A DNA stretch of 64,000 nucleotides from Leucaena leucocephala (Eukaryota > Streptophyta > Magnoliopsida > Fabales > Fabaceae): assembly GCA_037074615.1 (NCBI GenBank), contig CM073562.1, positions 3,519,001 through 3,583,000 on the forward strand, given 5' to 3'. The stretch's first letter is position 1, and every line of letters begins with the position of its first letter. Below, one piece after another: positions 25,214-38,696 of the stretch. The position numbers and the translations under genes are program-made. The notes beneath the pieces were generated by a model. That model was not told the DNA's origin and searched no databases. It saw only the letters and a program-made list of their open reading frames with translations.

Positions 25214-25830
25214 TAGGGCAGAGTAATGGGTAGAGCAGGCTGACCCGATAGTTAGCTCATGCCCCGCCCATTTATTTTTTATGGGCATGGGCTTAACCCG
25301 TTTAAACCCATATTAAACGGGTTGGGCTGAACCCGTTTAGGTTCCAATAGGCATAGGCAACCCGTTTATAAAAAATAAAAATATTTTTTTTATTTAAACC
25401 CATTTGAAGTTCTAATAACAATGAAAACAAAATAACAATAGTACATATATGATATGATTGTTCATCTTAAAATTAGAAAATAAAATATCATAATAATAGT
25501 TACAAATTTATAACCACGTAGTCCACAATACTTACATAATATAATTATTCATAATCTTAATTATTCAATTAGATTATGATTATACGTAATTTACATTATA
25601 TTTATTTATGATTATTGTAGATATAATTACCCATACCTCTACAACATAAATTTAAAAAAGTATATTAATATGTAATAAAAAAATTAAATAAATATAATAT
25701 AATAAATTAATAAAAAAAATATGGGTGGGCTACCACCCATTATGACCCTATTTTAGGCGGGCTTATACGGGCTTAAATAGTACTGGGTTACAGGCGGACT
25801 CACAGGCTATAGGGTAATTGCTCACCCCTA
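25214..25830. mobile_element. Non-autonomous hAT-type element (617 bp) with 8-bp target duplication
   Basis: The ends are TAGGGCAGAGTAATG and, inverted, TAGGGGTGAGCAATT (11 of 15 identical). Flanks are GTTGAAGG (25206-25213) and GTTAAGGG (25831-25838), an 8-bp target duplication with two mismatches, as expected for hAT. Subterminal regions are rich in ACCCGTTTA / GGGCTTAAA motifs on both sides, while the interior is almost pure A+T. No ORF is present. The imperfect ends and flanks indicate an old insertion. Confidence 0.75.
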
Positions 25831-25838
25831 GTTAAGGG

Positions 25839-26188
25839 GATGAAATTTGATTATTTTTATATAAAATATGGAGTTTAAATATTATGAATAAAAATATTTT
25901 ATTAAAATATAAATAAATGTTGTGTATAATATATTTTTATGATAGAATTATAAGCATTAAATTATACTGTGTTAAATTAAAAAATTAAACTTTAATTAAA
26001 TTAAAATTATAAGAATTAAATAATTATTTTTTTAATATATAACAAGGCCAACAAGACTTAAAAGAAGGGAGCAAACATTGAAAGACTGAAAAAATGGGTA
26101 ATGGTGGAACCTTTTTTCGTGAAAATGACAACAACTCTTTTTATACGTTGGCCTTGCCACCATTGATTTTTCTCCTAACTTTTGGTAC
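25839..26188. other. Gene-free AT-rich spacer
   Basis: Nothing recognisable. Confidence 0.4.
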
Positions 26189-26572
26189 ATTGTTATTTTC
26201 ACTATATTATTTTTTTTGGAGATGATTGATGACTAGTGTGGCACTAACTTTTTTTTTTACAATAAAATTTAGATAAATTTAATATTAGTATTTTACTAAA
26301 ATTAAGATCTAACTTCAGAATTCATAAAATATTTATATAATACTTATAATATTACATACTAAAAAAATCCTTACGATAGTAGTAAGTTAGATTTTTACTA
26401 CTATCGTGAGAACTCTTTTAATAGGCGATCTCATAAGTTTTCTATAAGATATATCATAATTTTAATAGGAGACCGATGTTAAATTTATCTAAATTTTTTT
26501 ATACAAAAAACAAAGTTAGTACAACACTAGCCCACAATCATGTCCAAAAAATAATATAGTGAAAAAACAATC
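26189..26572. mobile_element. Fold-back MITE with long inverted repeats
   Basis: The left arm (CATTGTTATTTTCACTATAT, then GACTAGTGTGGCACTAACTT and AATTTAGATAAATTTAA) is repeated in inverted orientation at the right end. The arms exceed 100 bases with few mismatches. The centre holds a short palindrome around CTACTATCGTGAGAACTC. No coding sequence. The central CTATCGTGAGAACTCTTTTA resembles the copy at 34730-34940. Confidence 0.7.
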
Positions 26573-29469
26573 AATATAATTTTTTTTAAAAAAATACTGT
26601 TAATCCATTTTTAGCTATATATTTTCCCCTCAATTTCTAAAAAGCTTTTTATCATTTTAAACAAATAATTATATGTAACAGTGAATTTATGTTAAAAAAA
26701 TATAACCAATCTCATGGCGGATATGATCAGGAGGTTTGCACGATTCATCTATGTTAGAATTTATATTTTATTCCCCTTGTCAGTCAAGCCTAAAGTGACA
26801 TTGTTTTAAGTAAAAAAATAGTTTATTGAATTTCATGTTTATACATAAATATTACATCTATTTACATATTAATATATTATTTATTTAAATATTACTCTTT
26901 TTAAAGCAATACATAAAAATATTTTTATATAATTAAATTAATTTAAATTATATTAATTATGATTAAATTAATCTAATTCAATCACAGTTAAATCAATAAC
27001 CTAAAAGAAAAGATATGCACAAACGTTTTGTTAAAGAGTTTTGGACCATCCATTATGAATACATGTGGAGTTCATAATTAGGGTTCCCAAAGCACAAGGC
27101 AAGTGCTGCTTTAGATTTAGGGAATCATTATTATATTCCCACTTACATATGAACTCATGTTCCTTCCCTAATTCTCCTTCTCCTTTTACAAAGTGTACTT
27201 TGATCTAAAGCTTTCACATTGGGAAATTAAGTACAATTTTTTTCCCTTTTTAACTTCTTTATTCATAATCACACTTTTCTATTTTCTTTCTCTTTCAAAT
27301 ACATATTTAATATATTACTACAATTTCAACCCAAAAAAAAATTAAATTTGACAAAATCCAAATTGCATTATTTATAAGTTTTAAATTATGTAATTCATTT
27401 GTAAATATCTCTCTTAAGGTATTATTATTTGTGAAATTGTGAGTTAAGGATTCTGTAATTCATTTTCCAAATATTCTATACAAATTATGAATGGCGTAAT
27501 TTATTTTATGATAATGATATAATTTATTTATGCAGAAACTCATTTTTTATTGTTTTTAAATATAAAATTTACCCCTCCTCTCGGCTCTAGGATTATCATA
27601 GCATCTTTTATGGGCTTTTATGTAGGCCCAAATGTGGCCCAAATAAAAAGCAAACAATCTCGGGGGCAGCCGAGAACCTGTAATGATCTTGAAACGGAAC
27701 TTTTCTTTTGTTATTTTTTTACTAAAAAATCAAAATAAGATTTTATAAATATAAAATAAAAATTAACATAAACAACAATTGGGATTTGGGAGTGAAAAGC
27801 AAGTCCAGTACCTTTGTTGAAAAACATACAAAATACTATCACCTCCATAAAATTATTATTCTTCTAATTCTAAATATAAATATTATTAAAAAACTTGTTT
27901 TAATTTTAACATATAAATATAATAGTTAAATCAACCTTATCACCCATATTTATCATTTTTTTTGCTAAACTATTAATGTTGATACTCCCTTGATAATAGT
28001 AATAATCAAATTCAAATAATTACAAGATATCTATTATATAAGGATATTTTAAGAAAGTTATGCGATATAATCATAATTAACTAATTTATTTATTTTTTAA
28101 TATATATAAATTAATTAAATAATTTTTACATTAAGAATAATAAGAAGAGTATTATATTGCATTGCAAGGGAGCAATGAGATTAAGAGCATAGATGAGATA
28201 GGAAAGAGGATAAAGAATGACTAAAGGAGAAGTTGTGCGTTGCATGTGTATTGGTCGAGACCTAAAGGCTAAAGGGAAAAATGGCCAAGGGATTTGGTAT
28301 TTTTTTTTAAAAAATAATCAAAACAATAAAAAATAAGGGCTGGTCCTTATTTTGTTAGGGCCTAAATTGGCCAGTTCCTTTAGTCATTTTCATCAAAAAG
28401 GCTTACTTTTTGTTACTTTAACTTCGGCGTTGGCTAGCACATTAAAGGTTGGTTTGAATTAATATTTGAAAAAGTGGTTTTTATCTAAATTAATTTTTTG
28501 TAAACTAAAGTTAGAGTGAAAGTTAATTAGTATAATGTGATTTATATTTGAATATATTTTTATAAAAAATCAGTTTGAAAAAAATTTATTTAGACGCTAT
28601 ATTAAAAGAATTTTGCTTCAGAAGGTCAAATATAAACTCAAAAGTCAATTAGCCAAAAAATAAAAGTAAAAAAAAGTTGCTTCAGCTTCAACCAAGATTC
28701 CAGAAGCACTTTTATGTTAAACTCCCTGATATGCTTACTTACCCAGAATCACTTCCAAAAAACTAATAAAAACACTTAACATTTGGCCCACCCATCCCAA
28801 AACCTATATTTCGGGCATAAATGGATTTTTGGTTTCAGAAGTCAGATTTCACGTGATAAAAGCCATTCCAAAACATGCTCGCTTTTGCTTGAACTTGTAA
28901 AATAGTGCCGAAGCAAGGTAATTCCTTAACTTTTGGAAGTTTATATCTTCTTTAACATTATCTCAACAATGAATCAACCTTATAAAAGAAATTTCAAGGA
29001 TTCCCACACAATGTCAAAACACCACAGGCTTTTGTTCTATGTACCCCGTATTGTCGGTACCCTCTTCATCGTTGCAACTACATAACATTCACTTGTTTTC
29101 TAAGTTAAGAAATCTTGTCTCTTCAATTCTTTGCCTCACATATTTCACTCTGTCTTATCCTCAATGGACATAAATGAAAGAACAAGCTTCACGTGCATGA
29201 ATATCATAGACATTCATTCTGAGGAATTTGTAGGTAAGAAGGGTGATGTGTTCTCCAGTTTAGGTATTGATGGTGAAAGGAAGCTCTTGTGGTGGTGTAA
29301 CTATTCGAGACAAGTGCAAATTGGATTCTTGGTTTTCGTTATAAACTAGGTCTCCAGTTTAGGTATATACCTGAAGGCTATATTTGTGAATTATTTGCGG
29401 ATGATAGAAGGGCCATAACTTTGTTAGAGTGTTGATGGTTAGGTATATAACCCGCTTTCTACCCATTGT
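26573..29469. other. Gene-free AT-rich region
   Basis: No convincing gene. The 72-codon frame at 29131 has no recognised homology. The segment 28440-28870 contains GCTTCAGAAG/CTTCAGCTTC motifs and may be another decayed MITE, but no ends were resolved. Confidence 0.35.
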
Positions 29470-29735
29470 CCGTAAGTTTAATTAATAAAAGTATAAAATA
29501 TATGACTATTTGAAACATATTCAATTTCTATAAAATATTATTTTATTGTGATTCTATTCGCAGTATTTAGGAAGACATCCTAACTCTTGAATGTCTAGGT
29601 CTATACCTAAAGGTAATAGACATTTCACTCTCCTCCTCATTAATATTGTATAGGAGGAAAAAAAATTTCATTCTAGTATTGAATCATAGGTAAGTTTAAC
29701 TCATTTCTAAAAAATTTTATATCAAACAAAAATAA
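29470..29735 (+). repeat. Dispersed repeat copy 2 (matches 2008-2285)
   Basis: Same order of landmarks as the copy at 2 kb: TGACTATTTGAAACATATTC, GAAGACATCCTAACTCTTGA, GGTAATAGAC and GTTTAACTCATTTCTAAAA. No coding capacity. Confidence 0.55.
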
Positions 29736-30090
29736 ACTTTTCTAAAATGTGTTTTCTTCAAATTTTAAACCCCTGATATTGCAAGTAAAATTTGTCTTAT
29801 GGTTTAGAGCTATAGTCAATCTTTTGAAATTTACACCGACTAGAATATAAATCGCCTTTTAGAAAGGTTTTTTATCCACAATATAAATCATTTAAAAAAT
29901 AATTAATACTTGTTTATTAATTTTATCCTTTCTTTAATTACACATTCTTTGATAAGAGTATAAAGTTATTTTTTTTAATTTAAGATAGATTTAACTAGTT
30001 AACTGTTCTTCTTTGATTGCAATAAGACGATTGAAAATCACTAATATTTTGGTATAAAGTACTTGATAGACATGGTGACTTATATCCATG

Positions 30091-30386
30091 CATCATCATT
30101 CACTTGCATCTTTGATACACATACATCATCATTACTATAGCTGGAACAAGGAACAAAGCTAAGTGGAAGTTAAAAGAAACAAACCACCTTATTCTGAACA
30201 ATGGAAGTGACTGAACAACCTGTGAATGACATTGTCGTCATCATCATTCACTTGCATCATTGATACATACGCCATTATCACTATAGCTAGTACACGGGAG
30301 CAAAGCTACATGAGGACGAAGAAACTAAAACAAACAACAAACACCTTATTCTGAGTAGTTCTTACACTTTTTCTTCCTCACACACC
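30091..30386. repeat. Imperfect 148-bp direct duplication beside the peroxidase 3' end
   Basis: CATCATCATTCACTTGCATC starts at 30091 and again at 30239. Each is followed by similar sequence (ACTATAGCTxG, GCAAAGCTA/ACAAAGCTA, CACCTTATTCTGA). It lies just past the stop of the minus-strand peroxidase and may be part of its 3' UTR. Confidence 0.65.
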
Positions 30387-30442
30387 CAGAAGAAGAAAAC
30401 AAACCACTGAACTTGGAGGCTAATAATAAAAGGCACTCTCAC

Positions 30443-32577
30443 TCAAGGCTCCTCATGGTGGTGCTTGTTGGCTACATTGCATTGCCTTCTGATCTCGCCC
30501 TTGGAGCCGGTGAGAGGGTTGTTTTCGGATAAGAGAGTGATGGCCCTGGCGAAGTGCTTGAAGAAATAGTCCTGGCTTTTGGCCATCTTCTTAACAAATG
30601 GCCTTGTCCTCTTGTCATAGGCTAGCTGGTGATCCACTATCAACAAGCCCTTGTTGTCCAGTATGTTCCTGTAATAGTTGTTGTCTAGAACCATGGGCGT
30701 GCCTCGGTCGTTCCTCACGTACTGCACCGCCTTTGGGTCAGGAATCACGTCCGGGCACTTCTTCAGCATGTGAGGGACATGGTCTGGGTTCAGTTCTGGG
30801 GCTACCTCTGGGTACAAACGGTGCACCAGCTTCACACAGTGGGTTCTCCCTACACTGTGTGCTCCTGCCCAACACAAACATCATTGTCACAAACCTTATA
30901 CACAAAAAATACCACTATTCTAAAAAATTTATACTCGAACTCATATCTTTATGGCTAATAAAATTTTTAAATAGTATTTTTCACCGATTTTTCCAATTTC
31001 TCATGTATATGTGTATGCAAGTGACTTCAACTCTAATAATTTAAAGGGAAAATTACTATAGAATCCCATCCTAGCAATTAATTACTACAAAATTCCACAA
31101 TAAGTGAGTACTATGATAATGATAAGATACAGTAAAAAAATGACAACATATCATGACATATTGACAACTCAAAAAGACTTTTCACTTATTAGACTACTTA
31201 TGTGAGACTATATTGGAATTTTCACTAATTTAAATAATAACTCATAAGTATATCTGAAGTGACAAAAAAAAGAGTAAGAGTGATAGATCTAAAATTACTT
31301 TCACCCCAGATCCTCAACTATGATGAAGAAGTCATGTGAAGTTGTGGTCCATCCATTTATTAAGAGAAGTTAATGTATACACACATCTTAATGTTTGCTG
31401 TTTTTCTAAGATTCATGAATATCTATCTCAAATCAGAACAGTTTTTAATGGATATGTATGCCTTAAGAGATTATATCAGAACTTATTATGAATGTTAAAA
31501 CAGTTTCTCATATGAGATCACAGTGAATGAACTTGTGCTTTATCCACTCTCTTTAAGTAGAAATCTTCAAAATCAAACCAAACTAAAACTTAGTTTATTT
31601 ATAAATTAAAAAGCCATGGTTTTTAGTTTACCCAGAAGTGCAACAACGCCAGGGGTGTCAATTCCCATGGAAGAGAACCTCTCAAGAACAACAGAGATGC
31701 TTTCATTGTGATCTGGAAGGTACTGTTCTACTACATCTGCTCTGCTTCTTCTTCCATCTCTTCTTCCAGTTTTAAGTGGAATATAAGGTCCTCCCAGCTG
31801 CAAAAAAACTCATTTCAGAACACTTACGTGTATAAAAACAATTAATTGAGTGCTACTACACTAGAATCAGAACAAATCTGTTGAACTTTGGGGTCTCTTA
31901 TAACTGTTCTACTATGAAAGAACAGAGAGAAAAGATCAGATTTTGCAGAGATAATAAAGCTGGGCTTGAAGTTTAAACTCGTTTGTTTTTTGCTACTTGT
32001 TATGAGGCGACTTAGAATTAGAATAAGGAAATTACCGAAACAATTCCATCTCTAGCAGAGAGAACAAGAATGTCAGCACAGGAAACAACTCCAGGACACT
32101 CTCTCTCAACAGCTTCTTTGATGGTTTCAATGTATCTGAAATTCCTCAAGCCAAAGCTTCTGTCTGTCTCCTTCTCAGACAAGGTCCTTCTTGTGGAATC
32201 CAGAAGCAGAGAAGCATCGCAACTCTAAAAATCCCCAGAAAACCACATTACTCAAAGATTAGAACAGAAAAAGGCAAAATCTTTCCAAAACCCTAAACGT
32301 TATTGGAGAAGAAGAAGAAGGGGTGAACCTGAACAGCACAGTCATGGAAGATGTTTCTGAGCCATGAGAAAGCAGTGTTCTTGTGGCGCTTGTAGAGAAG
32401 TTTGACTTGTTCTTTGATAATATCTTCAGCTTGAGGGCAAGTTTCCTTGTAGAAGTTCATAATAAGGCTAGGATCTTCATGTTCCTCAGTGTCTGCAAGA
32501 ACAGGACTCAGAGACAGTGATGAAAAGCAAAGAAGAACGAAAAAGAAGATAGCTCTTGGGGCCATTCTCTTCAGCAT
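30443..32577 (-). CDS. PRX42: Class III peroxidase, PRX42-like (four exons)
   Basis: Exons on the minus strand are 32577-32329, 32224-32036, 31797-31632 and 30864-30443. All introns are GT-AG and the spliced frame gives 341 residues. A secretory signal peptide covers about residues 1-29 (FFFVLLCFSSLSLSPVLA). Distal haem-pocket residues are Arg74, His78 and Asp79 in LRNIFHDC; the proximal haem ligand is His204 in GAHSVGRTHC. Blocks typical of PRX42 rather than PRX21 are KLLYKRHKNTAFSWLRN, GGPYIPLKTGRRDG and YVRNDRGTPMVLDNNYYRN. The family oxidises phenolics with H2O2 in the apoplast (lignin and wall chemistry). Translation may start at 32577 or at the second ATG (32565); both keep the signal peptide. 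No disabling change is seen. Confidence 0.95.
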
Positions 32578-34729
32578 TCAGTGACCACCTCGCTTTGCCC
32601 TGTAGAGGACAACTCTTAAATAACAAAAACCAACAAGGGGGCTATGCTAATTAATGTTCCACCGAACTTTTTTATACAAAAAAAAAAAAAAAATCAATTG
32701 TCACTGAAAGGGTACTCACTAGATAAAGTTTGGATTTTTTTAAAGCAAAGGAAAAACAATATAGGTTTTCTTATTCTATAAAACGTAGGTATAATTACTT
32801 TCTCAAGTCTTTTTTTTTATAAATAACAATTATTTAAATTAAACTAATTAAAATATTAGTAAAAATTAATTAAAAATAATAAATATATTCAAAATATAAT
32901 TTGTTATTTATAAAAATAAGAGAGAATGAGTGAGAAATATACATATAATTAATTAGAGGTTAAAAATAATTTTTTTTAAATGAATATAAATTGTTATTTA
33001 TATATAATATCACTCTTATAAGATATAATGTTACTTATAAAAAATTAGAAGAAATATTAGAGAAAACTATGTTATAATTACCTACTCTTTTTTTAAAATT
33101 TTAATTTAGTATATATATATTAATTTTACTTTTTTATTACTAATTTCGGTTCTGTTAGTATTGCTAGTTGTTAATAAATTAAAATTAAAGATTTAATTAA
33201 AAGAATATATAAATAATAAATTGAAAATTTGAAAAAAATGTAGGTATCTTTAATATAAATTTCCCTAATTATTATGCATTCACTGCTGTGTTTGCTAGTT
33301 CATCAATATTTTTTTATCGTTGATGTTTAATAGTATATAATTTAATATAATATTTTAAATTTGGATTGAATAAGTTATTTAATAATAATTCTATAAAGTA
33401 TTTGTTTTTTTTTTGGTCCTAGAATGACATAAAGCGGATGACTTTTTCTTGCCCAAATACTGTGAAACCGTTCTTTTCCATCCTGTTTCCTTCCTTTAGA
33501 GGGGAAAAGTGATTCTGATAGATAAGCGATAACCGATTGGCAATTATAATATTAAAAAAATCAAATTTAAAAATTAAAAATATTGTTGAATGCTTTTAAA
33601 TTTTAAACAAAATAATAATTTAACTAAAATTTGTTTTTTTTATGCATTAGGAGTGTCAAACCCTTATTTCTGGCTCACTCTTATAACTTCACAGTTGATA
33701 TTTTTTTTTTCAATATTTGATAACATGTTAAGTTATGGTTTTAAATGCAATTTCACTTTTCTTATAAGAGGTTTATGAAGACATTGAGATAATGAGTATC
33801 AAATCTAGACCATTTAAATTAAAATTTAACGGTTTAGATTCAATGTTATTCTTTACAAAAGACTTAATATTATTTTAATTTCATATAATTATAAATTTTT
33901 ATTTAATATATATAATTTAAAATAAGGATAGTTTTCAACTTACACTTTATGAAAAAATAAATTTATTATGTAAAATAATAAAATAAAAAATATATTTAGA
34001 TAATTCATATTAAATTTTGACTGCACCGAAAATGAATAAAGTATAAAAAGATTATTATGGTAGGGAATCGTTTTCCATCATAATTATTCATGAGTGATGT
34101 TGCTTGCCATATGCCAAGTTTATATGCTTGGCATATTTTTGCCATGAACACACTGTTAGTTTTCATCAAGAAATTAGTAATATATCAATATTCGTATTCA
34201 TTTTTCAAATAGTTAAAAAATTATTTTTTAAAGATAAAATTCTTTTTTACATATTTTAAATAATAAAGTTACTACTATGATTTTATATATAAGTTACCGG
34301 TATCCTATTATCATATACTAAATAATATATTAAATTGATAAAATTTTTATATTTATCTTTATTAAAAAAGATATTAAAAAATAATTTATTTATTTATATT
34401 TAATAGGAATAAAATTAAAAAAAATAATATTAATTACTCTAAAAATGATTTATATATAAGATTGGAAGTGATTTTGAATCTCCGATGATAAAAGTTGATA
34501 AAAATATATATTTAATATTTAATAATATTTTAAATATAATTATTATTGCTTTTAAAAAAACTCAAAATGCAAAGGAACAGATATGGCAGAGGCCGCTCCT
34601 AATTGCAGGAGTTTCTGGAATCAAGACTTGTTTAATGGAGACTGACTTGGACCATGCTAGTCATCAGTCTGTATTTTATGAATGCATTGTCTCCTTATTA
34701 TTTAACAAAAAAAAAATAGAAATTAAAAA
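32578..34729. other. Peroxidase promoter side and gene-free AT-rich DNA
   Basis: A TATA-like TTATTTAAG lies on the minus strand near 32612-32620, about 40 bases before the peroxidase ATG. The rest is AT-rich without recognisable genes. Confidence 0.4.
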
Positions 34730-34940
34730 AAATTAATATAAATAATAAAAAATAGACTCATATTTTATAAAAATATGAATTTAATTTTTTCTATTATCGT
34801 AAGAATTCTTTTAATAGACGATCTCGTAAATTTTTTAAGAAAATTTTCTAAACCTTAGGACTATGTTTTAATTTTAATAGAGACTAGTACTATTCAATTT
34901 TTTATATAAAAACAAAAAAAAAAGAAAGATAAATTTTTCA
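34730..34940. repeat. Degenerate relative of the fold-back MITE at 26.2 kb
   Basis: CTATTATCGTAAGAATTCTT and the following AATAGACGATCTCGTAA, then AATTTTAATAGAGACTAGTA, line up with the central and right parts of the element at 26189-26572. The ends are not resolved. Confidence 0.5.
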
Positions 34941-36861
34941 CATGATAAATAATATTATTTTATCTATATTTTATTATAGTTTTTTTTGTACAACTCCTAC
35001 TCAGTTTAATTTTATCTAAAATCGTCACTTTCAAGTTGGGGCAGTCCTTTTTATATTATTTGAAATATATTCTTTTTCGAGGCAAACGTGGACTAATAGT
35101 ATTACTTGCCTTAGTCGGGACTAACATCGACATTTATAATTTGAATAATAGCCATAAAATGTAATAAAGGGTGCGACCACACACCTCTCTTTTCCAAGTT
35201 CAAACGTAACGCGTCTAACAAGTATGGTTAAAAAAATCCCAATGACACGTAATTTTGTTTAAGAAAATTTAGATTAAAGGGATAAATTATTATTATTATT
35301 AGTGAAGGAAACAATAAAAAATATTCAATTAAATTTTCATTATTTTTAAGTAATCTTTTATTTCCAAGAACCACACTAATGATAAATATTCATTGTTTTT
35401 CCTTTTAGTTGTAAATTTGCCTTATATGAATAGTAAATATTCCTAGTTGGACTGTAACTTTATGTCATGGGAGTGATCGATTCAAGGACATTTTTAATAA
35501 TTAATTTATAAATTTGGTCTTTCAATATGATTTTTCCTCTTTTTAATGCTTTTAAAAGTTAATTTAATACTCATCTAATATTACCTTACTCTTTATAACA
35601 TACCTTGTTTTAAAAATAAATAAAAAAGGAAAATTAAAATTGGAATGATACCAATCTTTGAATCTTGGAGGAGGACCATTAAATCCTTTGGTTTTTGGAC
35701 CACTTACCACCGACACTATACCATGGCCCCATGCACTAGCCTAGCATAAGGCCCCCAATGTTGCCACTATCCCACTGCCTTTATTTTTCTTTTCCAATAA
35801 AAATTTTGCTTTTTAAATTAAAAAATAATCTGCACTTTAGTTTTATCATAATAGCCATTTTTCAGTTACTCTTAATTTTCAATTTAGTATTTATATCTTT
35901 TTTCTATTCATTAAATCATTTAATTTAATCATTATAACTTTATTCTATCAGCCTTTATATAGAGATAATATTATTAGGAGGGTAAAGTTAAAAAATTTAA
36001 TAAAAAGAGAAGAAGTACAAGATTATGGCATCAAATTAAATATCCATGAAAAGCATAAGTATACGCATGATTTTCAATTTATTTAAAATATACCTTATGA
36101 TTTATGAACTTAGCATGGCAAAAATATACACTTCATGAATTTAACTTAAATAGAGATTTTTTATAAAAAAACAAAAATTGATCAAAAGGTAATGTAATTT
36201 TTAAATAAATATACTGAAAATTGTATGCAACTTTTTAAGATTATCAGAAAAGAAAGAGAAAACAATTACAAATAAATGTGTAAATGTGCTCAACATTTCT
36301 AGTATTAAATAAATAATATACATTTTTATAATATATCAATATAATTAACAATTCAATCTTCCCTTCCAATATCCATAACTCTTAAAATTTGTCATTTTCT
36401 TTCCCTCCTTTTTCCTTAGGGTTGATGAGTGATTAAAGTAAAGTTTAATGATTCTACAATTATATTTAATTATAAGAGTTAGTTAATTTTTTAAATAAAT
36501 TTAAAAAATAAAAAATTAATTATGATTAAATTTAGCTCTTAAATAAATTTATATTATATATTTTTAAATTTATCTAAATTAATCAATTAATTTTTATATT
36601 AGTTATAATTAATTTATTTAAATTTTTAAATGTATCTAAAAAATTAACTAATTTTTATAAATAGATTAAGAGGTAATATTATCTCTTCCATTTCCACTTG
36701 ATAATTGAAAATAAATATACTTAACCAACATTTTATTTTTGGTCGCTTTGTTTTAGTTATCTTTGTATCTTTTTACTTAATGTTTTTTTATTTCATCTAG
36801 GGAAGCGTAATAACTGTGGACTCACTCCAACTATCATGTGCCTCATTTATAATTTCTATGA
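34941..36861. other. Gene-free AT-rich region
   Basis: No gene, RNA or bounded repeat was recognised. Confidence 0.4.
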
Positions 36862-37337
36862 TAGTACATGTTTAGATAAAAGGGAAATTTTAGTTTTAAA
36901 AATATTTTTATTTTAAATTTTGATTAGAATAAATTTTAAAATAAATAAATATATTTATCTAATTTTTTAAATAAAAAATATGATTTAAAATTAAAATTTT
37001 ATATAAGTTAATGAGAATAAATTTTAGAATAGTAAAAAAATTTATAAATTATCTAATTACTATTTCACTCATATTTTTCTCATACTCTTTCTCCTTTCTC
37101 TTTTATATTATTTCTCATTTCTTTTTTATCTTATATCTTTTTTACTATCTCTCCTATCTATTTTTCATATTTTCTCTTTTCTCTTATCATATCTTTTCTA
37201 TAAACTCTTCTTTCAAATATTTATTTATTTATAATTATTTTTTTTATAAATTCTTCTCTAAATTTTTTTAAAAATCATCTAAAAATTATTTTTTATAAAT
37301 TATTTTTTAAAAACTTATCTGTTAGAGTCATGTACTA
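36862..37337. mobile_element. MITE-like element, same family as 11.0 kb
   Basis: TAGTACATG at the left (36862) is repeated inverted at the right (CATGTACTA, 37329-37337). Inside each end lies AGATAA. The interior sequence AATAGTAAAAAAATTTATAA and the pyrimidine-rich block parallel the element at 11016-11547. No protein is encoded. Confidence 0.6.
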
Positions 37338-38696
37338 ATGGCGTAAATTTATAAATATTTTTAAAGAATTTTAAAAATTAAAATATTTATTTAATACCCC
37401 ATCTCAAATTTTTATAAAATATAAATAATTAAATTATATAGATAAAATTTGTTAAATATGTAAAAGAAATGCAACTTATTTTCTAAAATAAACACCTTTA
37501 TCACTTAGAGAGGGTAACAGAGTATTAACAAATAATTAATTAGACAGTGAGATTAATCAATAATTAATGGGGGCAAAATTAAAATATAATATTAACATTT
37601 TTTTGATAGACTTTCAGTATATTTTATAAATAGGAATATGTAATCTCTAGAATTATTTTATATATAGAATTGGATTAGTTGAAAAAATAAATTAACAATA
37701 GTATCTCTTTATATTATTGCTTAAGTTATGAAAATTATTTAGATAATATTTTTCTTCTTATGTGAAGAAGATTTGAATCCTAAACCTTGATTTGTACTCT
37801 AATTCATCCTAACAATCTCAGTTCTTCACAAATGACAAAGATTAATCTTTTTTTTTAACGTGGAACAGATATTTTAATCTATAATTAATAAAATTTTAAA
37901 AGTTATAATGTAAGGAAGCGTACATTATAATATGTCTAATAGTTTTTTATTTATAAAATTTAAATATTTATGTGCAAATTTTGTATAATAATTTGCGATT
38001 GAATAGATGATGTTTTCAAGTTTTTGTCATATTATATATTATTACAATCAATTATAATTATAATATTTAATTAATTTTTTTAAAAAATAAAAAACTACAA
38101 AATTATAATATACAACATATAATTTTGTTAAGACAAATATTTATAATTAAATAAATTAATTTGATAAAAAATAGATATAAATATTTTAAAATAATTTATT
38201 TAATTTTTATAAAATAATTAATAGAATGTTATAATTAAAATATAAAATATGCAGAAGATTTTCAGTCCATAATTGAGATCCTGTCTCTCCATGTATTATT
38301 AATTGCTATCCCTATCACGTCACGTGCCCCCCACTGCCCTTATTTTTGAAGACCAAATGATAATAATGGAACTAATGTAGTAATGTACTATTTCCTCCTA
38401 CCTTTTTTTCAGGGAGAATTTTTTCATAAGACCCTATATAAATTTTTTATTACTTTTTTTATATTTTTTTATATAACTATTTAATTAAATTATATTTAAA
38501 TATTGTGTGTGTGTGAGAGAGAGCAATTTTTTAAAATATTTTTTATATTCCTGTTAACTCATATTTAAAACCCTATATTTAAATAGTTAATTTTTTTTAT
38601 ATTAACTAATGCTAGTTGATACTACCTTTTGAGTTTTAATATAAAAATATTAATTTAATTTAATTTAAAAATTAAATAAATAAATAAATTATAGTA
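37338..38696. other. Gene-free AT-rich region
   Basis: Nothing recognisable apart from a short (GT)n/(GA)n tract near 38506-38522. Confidence 0.4.
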
